A program made the translations under genes and the position numbers. A stretch of 16,479 bases of DNA from Acidobacteriaceae bacterium (GTDB lineage Bacteria; Acidobacteriota; Terriglobia; Terriglobales; Acidobacteriaceae). This document shows positions 12,967 to 16,479 of the stretch, piece by piece. Position 1 is the first letter of the stretch; each line of letters starts with the position of its first letter. The notes beneath the pieces are model-generated. The model did no database searches and was not told the DNA's origin. It saw nothing but the letters and a program-made list of their open reading frames with translations. The stretch is from positions 1 to 16,479 of the forward strand of contig JARLFX010000312.1 of NCBI GenBank assembly GCA_031296355.1. Direction: 5' to 3'.

Positions 12967-14895
12967 ATGTTAGATGTAACCAATCCTGAATCAACCGAGA
13001 GCAAACCCCTGACCACCGAACTGGAAACCCTTACCCCCGAAGCGACGGCTACGGCAACTGCCGAACCGTCAACCGAGACCACACCCACACCCGCCGTGGA
13101 GCAGACGCCTGTTGCGACTGCTACTAAGGAAGAGGACTCCGACTACGAAGCCGGCATGGAAGACTTTGCCGCTGCGCTGGAGAACTTCGACCGCGAGCAG
13201 GCAGCAGAGGCCGCGAACCAGACAACCTACGAAGAGCACATCGTAACGGGCACCGTGATCAAGATCACGGATAAGCACGTTGTAGTCGATGTCGGTCTGA
13301 AGTCCGAAGGACTGATTCCGCTGGCTCAGGTACTGGACCACACAGGACAGCCGAAGCTGAAGGCCGGCGACACCGTGGACGTGGTCGTGGAGCGTGAGGA
13401 GCCGGAGGGCGGATTCCTCGTCAGCTATGACAAGGCCCTGAAGCACAAGGTCTGGGACACGATCGAGAAGGCCGCTACGGAGAAGACTGTGGTGACCGGG
13501 CTCGTTCTGGGCCGCGTCAAGGGCGGCCTGACCGTCGACATCGGCATCAAGGCATTTTTGCCGGGTTCGCAGGTGGAGATTCGTCCCGTCCGCAACCTGG
13601 ACGCGTACATCGGCCAGCCGATTGACGTGCGCGTGATCAAGCTGAACAAGAAGCGCGGCAACGTCGTTATCTCCCGCAAGGAGATTCTGGAAGAAGAGCA
13701 GAGCGGCAAGCGCGACGAAACGCTGAAGTCGCTTGAAGAGGGCACCATCCTCACCGGCACGGTAAAGAATCTGACCGACTACGGCGCGTTCGTGGATCTG
13801 GGCGGGCTTGACGGCCTGCTGCACATCACCGACATGAGCTGGGGCCGCCTGACGCATCCGCGCGACCTGGTGAATGTTGGCGACGAGATCCAGGTGAAGG
13901 TGCTGAAGTTCGACAAGGAGAAGCAGCGTGTCTCGCTCGGCTTCAAGCAGCTGACGCCTGACCCGTGGCTGGACGCGATTGAGCGCTACCCGGTGAATGC
14001 ACAGGTGAAGGGCCGCGTTCTTTCGGTTACGGACTACGGTGCATTTATCGAGCTGGAGCAGGGCATCGAAGGCCTGGTCCACGTCTCGGAGATGACCTGG
14101 TCGAAGCGCATGAAGCATCCGTCGAAGATGGTTCACCCCGGCGACGAGGTAGAGGCTGTCATCATCAGCGTGAATCCGACGGACCGCCGCATCTCGCTGG
14201 GCATGAAGCAGCTGCAGGAGAATCCGTGGGAGCAGCTGGAAGATAAGTATCCGACGGGCGCAATCGTGGAAGGCCGGGTACGCAACCTGACCGACTTCGG
14301 CGCATTCATCGAGATCGAAGACGGCATCGACGGTCTGGTGCATGTTTCGAATCTGAGCTGGACCAAGCGGGTGAAGCATCCGTCTGAGCTGCTGAAGAAG
14401 GGTGACAAGGTACGTGCAGTGGTGCTCGGCGTAGAGCCGGAGAACCGCCGCCTGTCGCTCGGCGTGAAGCAGCTAGAGCCCGATGTGTGGGAGACGTTCT
14501 TCGCGCAGCATCGCGTAGGCGATGTGGTGAAGGGCAAGGTTCTTCGCTCGGCGCAGTTCGGTACGTTCGTTGAGATCGCGGAAGGGATCGAGGGCCTGTG
14601 CCACGTCTCTGAGGCGACGGACGAGACGCACAAGCCGGTTGCACTCGAGCCCGAGTCGGAGCACGAGTTCAAGATCATCAAGATGAACCAGGAAGAGAAG
14701 AAGGTGGGGCTGAGCCTCCGCGCCGTTGGCGAGGAAGCAAGCCGCGCCGAAGTGGAGAGCTACAAGCAGCGCGAGCCCGGAACGGGTAAGGGCGGCAGCA
14801 AGATGAAGAGCTCCACATCTTCCTCGAGCTCCACCACGCTGGGCGATCTACTCGCCTGGAAGAAGGCAGAGAACGCAGAGAACGATAACGACTAG
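12967..14895 (+). CDS. rpsA: 30S ribosomal protein S1
   Basis: S1 binds mRNA on the 30S subunit and helps start translation on structured or weak leaders. The 642-residue protein contains six S1 (OB-fold) domains at about 91-157, 173-240, 258-330, 344-416, 431-503 and 518-589, the number found in E. coli. Domains 3 to 5 show the canonical RNA-binding signature (NLTDYGAFVDLGGLDGLLHI, VTDYGAFIELEQGIEGLVHV, NLTDFGAFIEIEDGIDGLVH). Residues 1-88 form a Thr/Glu/Pro-rich tail longer than in E. coli, and the end is Ser/Lys-rich with a last LGDLLAWKK segment. ATG 12967 has GGAG 9 bases upstream; an in-frame TTG at 12937 would add 10 residues. A strong promoter and a perfect terminator frame a single-gene unit. 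Confidence 0.97.
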   Translation: MLDVTNPESTESKPLTTELETLTPEATATATAEPSTETTPTPAVEQTPVATATKEEDSDYEAGMEDFAAALENFDREQAAEAANQTTYEEHIVTGTVIKITDKHVVVDVGLKSEGLIPLAQVLDHTGQPKLKAGDTVDVVVEREEPEGGFLVSYDKALKHKVWDTIEKAATEKTVVTGLVLGRVKGGLTVDIGIKAFLPGSQVEIRPVRNLDAYIGQPIDVRVIKLNKKRGNVVISRKEILEEEQSGKRDETLKSLEEGTILTGTVKNLTDYGAFVDLGGLDGLLHITDMSWGRLTHPRDLVNVGDEIQVKVLKFDKEKQRVSLGFKQLTPDPWLDAIERYPVNAQVKGRVLSVTDYGAFIELEQGIEGLVHVSEMTWSKRMKHPSKMVHPGDEVEAVIISVNPTDRRISLGMKQLQENPWEQLEDKYPTGAIVEGRVRNLTDFGAFIEIEDGIDGLVHVSNLSWTKRVKHPSELLKKGDKVRAVVLGVEPENRRLSLGVKQLEPDVWETFFAQHRVGDVVKGKVLRSAQFGTFVEIAEGIEGLCHVSEATDETHKPVALEPESEHEFKIIKMNQEEKKVGLSLRAVGEEASRAEVESYKQREPGTGKGGSKMKSSTSSSSSTTLGDLLAWKKAENAENDND

Positions 14896-14918
14896 TCTTT
14901 CTCTCTGGCTACAAATTG

Positions 14919-14950
14919 AAACGCCGCCTCAGGTTGAGGCGGCGTTTTTT
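14919..14950. terminator. Intrinsic terminator after rpsA
   Basis: AAACGCCGCCTCA (14919-14931) and TGAGGCGGCGTTT (14935-14947) form a perfect 13-base-pair stem with a 3-base loop, followed by T to 14950. It lies 24 bases after the rpsA stop. On the minus strand it is followed by TTTCAATTT, so it probably also ends the convergent cytochrome gene. Confidence 0.93.
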
Positions 14951-14967
14951 ATTGGTGTCAGGAAAAG

Positions 14968-15390
14968 TTACTGCGGGATGACGGCGCCGTTCTTGATCCA
15001 CTGGGTGATGGCGGCGATGTCGGCGTCGGAGAGTTTGGTGCGGGGGGGCGGGGGCATGGGCATGGGGTCGTTGATGGGGCCTTCGTGGCGGATCAGCTTC
15101 ACCAGCAGGCTCTGCTCGGGGTGGCCGGGGACGATGACCGGGCCATCCATCGCGCCGCCTTTCAGGATGCCGGCACGGGTCTCCAGGACCAAGCCGCCCT
15201 TGTGCTTCACCTCGCTGTGGCAACGGATGCAGTTTGCCTCCAGAATGGGCTTCACAATGGTGGTGTACTCATCGGCGGTGGCGGGCTGGGCGTGGACGGT
15301 GGAGGAAGCCATCAGGCCGGCTCCGGCGGCCAGAGCTACTGCCGCGGTGAGCATGAGCAGCCGGGGAGCGGAGAGTGCGGGAAGGCGCAT
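14968..15390 (-). CDS. Periplasmic c-type cytochrome (Planctomycete-type cytochrome C domain)
   Basis: A 140-residue exported protein. Residues 1-35 are a signal peptide (LLMLTAAVALAAGAGLMASS, cut after VHA). One haem-binding motif, CIRCH, lies near residues 54-58 in the context KPILEANCIRCHSEVKHKGG, typical of the PSCyt1 family in Acidobacteria and Planctomycetes. GGLVLETRAGILKGG, PVIVPGHPEQSLLVKLI and a Met-rich MPMPPP segment (probable distal haem ligand) follow, and the end is LSDADIAAITQWIKNGA. It likely transfers electrons in the periplasm; partners are not encoded nearby. ATG 15390 has AGGA 11 bases upstream, a loose ribosome binding site. Confidence 0.93.
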   Translation of the reverse strand: MRLPALSAPRLLMLTAAVALAAGAGLMASSTVHAQPATADEYTTIVKPILEANCIRCHSEVKHKGGLVLETRAGILKGGAMDGPVIVPGHPEQSLLVKLIRHEGPINDPMPMPPPPRTKLSDADIAAITQWIKNGAVIPQ

Positions 15391-15434
15391 AAAGGGAAGA
15401 ATCCTTGGGATGGAGTGCGGTGCCGTGTGTCTTC

Positions 15435-15440
15435 ATAGTA
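15435..15440 (-). promoter_or_regulatory. Possible -10 box of the cytochrome gene
   Basis: The minus strand reads TACTAT about 45 bases before the cytochrome start codon, giving a leader of about 38 bases. The -35 position (TTTTTC with a 17-base spacer) matches poorly. Confidence 0.3.
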
Positions 15441-15606
15441 CCAACCCGTTTTGCGAAGAAAAATCTCTGGCAGCGGCGGAAAACAATGGCGGGGGGCAGG
15501 ACAGTCCGGCGAAATTGATGCAATGGTGCAGTTGTTGACGGCATCACTCATGGCGGGCGGGGGAGGTGCATCTTTCGCGGGATAGCGGGGTTTATTCCCA
15601 TAGAGT

Positions 15607-15625
15607 TACTGTTAAGTAAACAGTA
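15607..15625. promoter_or_regulatory. Inverted repeat upstream of the right-edge gene, possible operator
   Basis: TACTGTT and AACAGTA are a perfect 7-base inverted repeat with a 5-base centre (AAGTA), 48 bases before the first ATG of the next gene. Its size and spacing fit a dimeric repressor site. No T run follows, so it is not a terminator. I recognise no specific regulator. Confidence 0.4.
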
Positions 15626-15717
15626 CCGAGGTGGTCACTTTCAGCAACGCTTTGTATGGCCTAGTCTTAAAGATGCTCTGCAACTCCGCGGCCTCCAGTA
15701 TTGCTATGGGCCGCAAG

Positions 15718-16479
15718 ATGATGAATCCGTTCCACCGCAAGGCCGCCAGCGTGGTTACGCTGACGCTGTGTCTGGCGATGCCTGCCTTGACCACTACGGC
15801 GGCCAGGGCGGAGCACCATCCGGCGCGACACCATGCCGCGGCAGCGGCGAAGAGCGCCGCCGCCAAACCAGCAGCAACCCAGGCAAAACCCAGCGCAGCT
15901 CCAGCGAAGCGTGGCAAGGCGCATGCCGAGCCGGTGGCGGCGAAAGCTGCTACGCCGCGTGAGCGCGTCCGCACCGCGCGCGCAGGCAAGGGACGCCCGC
16001 AGACAAAGCGCGAGGTCGCCCGCAGATCCGCACCGGCAGTTGAAAAGCCCAGCGCGGCAGACTATGCCGCAGCAGAACGTGTGCATGCGTGGGAGGCTGG
16101 CCAGCACGGCAGCGCCGCCGCGCCAGCAGCGGCTCCGGCGGCAGCACCCCGCGGGCAGAAGGCAACCAGAGAAGATTTCCTGAAGGCTACGCAGCCGCAG
16201 AGCTCAAATACGCCGGCCGTTGTTTCGCCTGCGCCGAAGTCGTCGCGCAGTGGGCGGGGCAGCAGGGCAAGGAACACGCCGCCGCCGCCGCTGAATCCGG
16301 ATGTGGCGAAGATGCTGCCGGGTTCGCGGGCGGAGACTACGGCGGAGCAGGCGAATGCAGGGGCGCAGGTGTCGGTCATGATTGCTCCGGCGATGGTGCC
16401 GCTGCTGTATGACAAGCGCGGGCGGGTGATTATGCCGGCGGCGCTGAAGGGTTCGCACGACATCCTGGTGCATCAGAAC
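15718..16479 (+). CDS. Exported Ala/Lys/Pro-rich protein (N-terminal part)
   Basis: The frame is open from 15673 to the last base of the window without a stop, so the gene continues beyond the right edge. From ATG 15718 (MMNPFHRKAASVVTLTL) a signal peptide runs about 30 residues with likely cleavage after AARA. ATG 15673 and 15709 are alternatives; none has a good ribosome binding site. The next 170 or so residues are Ala/Lys/Arg/Pro-rich and probably disordered. From about residue 195 (LNPDVAKMLPGSRAE) the sequence becomes ordered: MIAPAMVPLLYDKRGRVIMP and LKGSHDILVHQN. From memory this resembles the acidobacterial DUF5715 family, but that is weak. The function is unknown; a periplasmic or envelope location is inferred. 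Confidence 0.75.
   Translation, partial: MMNPFHRKAASVVTLTLCLAMPALTTTAARAEHHPARHHAAAAAKSAAAKPAATQAKPSAAPAKRGKAHAEPVAAKAATPRERVRTARAGKGRPQTKREVARRSAPAVEKPSAADYAAAERVHAWEAGQHGSAAAPAAAPAAAPRGQKATREDFLKATQPQSSNTPAVVSPAPKSSRSGRGSRARNTPPPPLNPDVAKMLPGSRAETTAEQANAGAQVSVMIAPAMVPLLYDKRGRVIMPAALKGSHDILVHQN

Noticed and set aside
13069..14379. Long minus-strand open frame (436 codons) opposite rpsA
   Set aside because: It is antisense to six clear S1 domains, has His/Leu/Arg-rich shadow composition and no family features; long antisense frames are expected in GC-rich genes.

Overview
The window looks like chromosomal DNA from an acidobacterium of the Terriglobus/Granulicella/Edaphobacter type. This rests on the GC-rich coding sequence, the LPS gene lpxA (so a Gram-negative envelope), a Planctomycetes/Acidobacteria-style c-type cytochrome, and dispersed intergenic repeats that I remember from this group. 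The lineage is an inference; there is no rRNA or other decisive marker. I found no tRNA, CRISPR array, transposase or phage gene.

Left part, minus strand (1-7457). The start of lpxA lies at the left edge, preceded 15 bases upstream by a gene for a disordered basic/Gly-Asn-rich protein ending in a degenerate response-regulator receiver domain. About 0.9 kb of apparently non-coding DNA follows, with a dispersed repeat and a minus-strand intrinsic terminator. Then come mutM (GTG start), an outer-membrane protein combining a beta-barrel, two Ig-like domains and an OmpA-like C-terminus, and a large lipoprotein with five SbsA/Big_5-type Ig-like repeats and a C-terminal DUF3494 (ice-binding-like) domain. 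The last two are 35 bases apart, both have strong ribosome binding sites, and they look like a two-gene cell-surface operon.

Middle part, plus strand (7845-11535). A yhbW-like flavin-dependent oxidoreductase is followed by a striking three-armed inverted repeat and a pair of REP-like hairpins. Next come purA with a small ABM-domain monooxygenase 17 bases downstream, and a secreted DUF4440/SnoaL-like protein whose near-consensus promoter leaves almost no 5' leader. A perfect bidirectional terminator separates it from a convergent orphan gene.

Right part (11610-16479). A HIT-family (Ap4A phosphorylase-like) gene is divergent from rpsA, which encodes a six-domain ribosomal protein S1 with an unusually long Thr/Glu/Pro-rich N-terminus. 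rpsA has a strong sigma70-type promoter and a leader of about 205 bases. rpsA converges on a periplasmic cytochrome c gene across a perfect hairpin terminator. The right edge holds the first part of an exported Ala/Lys/Pro-rich protein that stays open to the last base.

Most of the window is ordinary housekeeping. The parts most worth a second look are the surface gene pair, the receiver-like protein next to lpxA, the three-armed repeat after yhbW, and the leaderless-looking genes.
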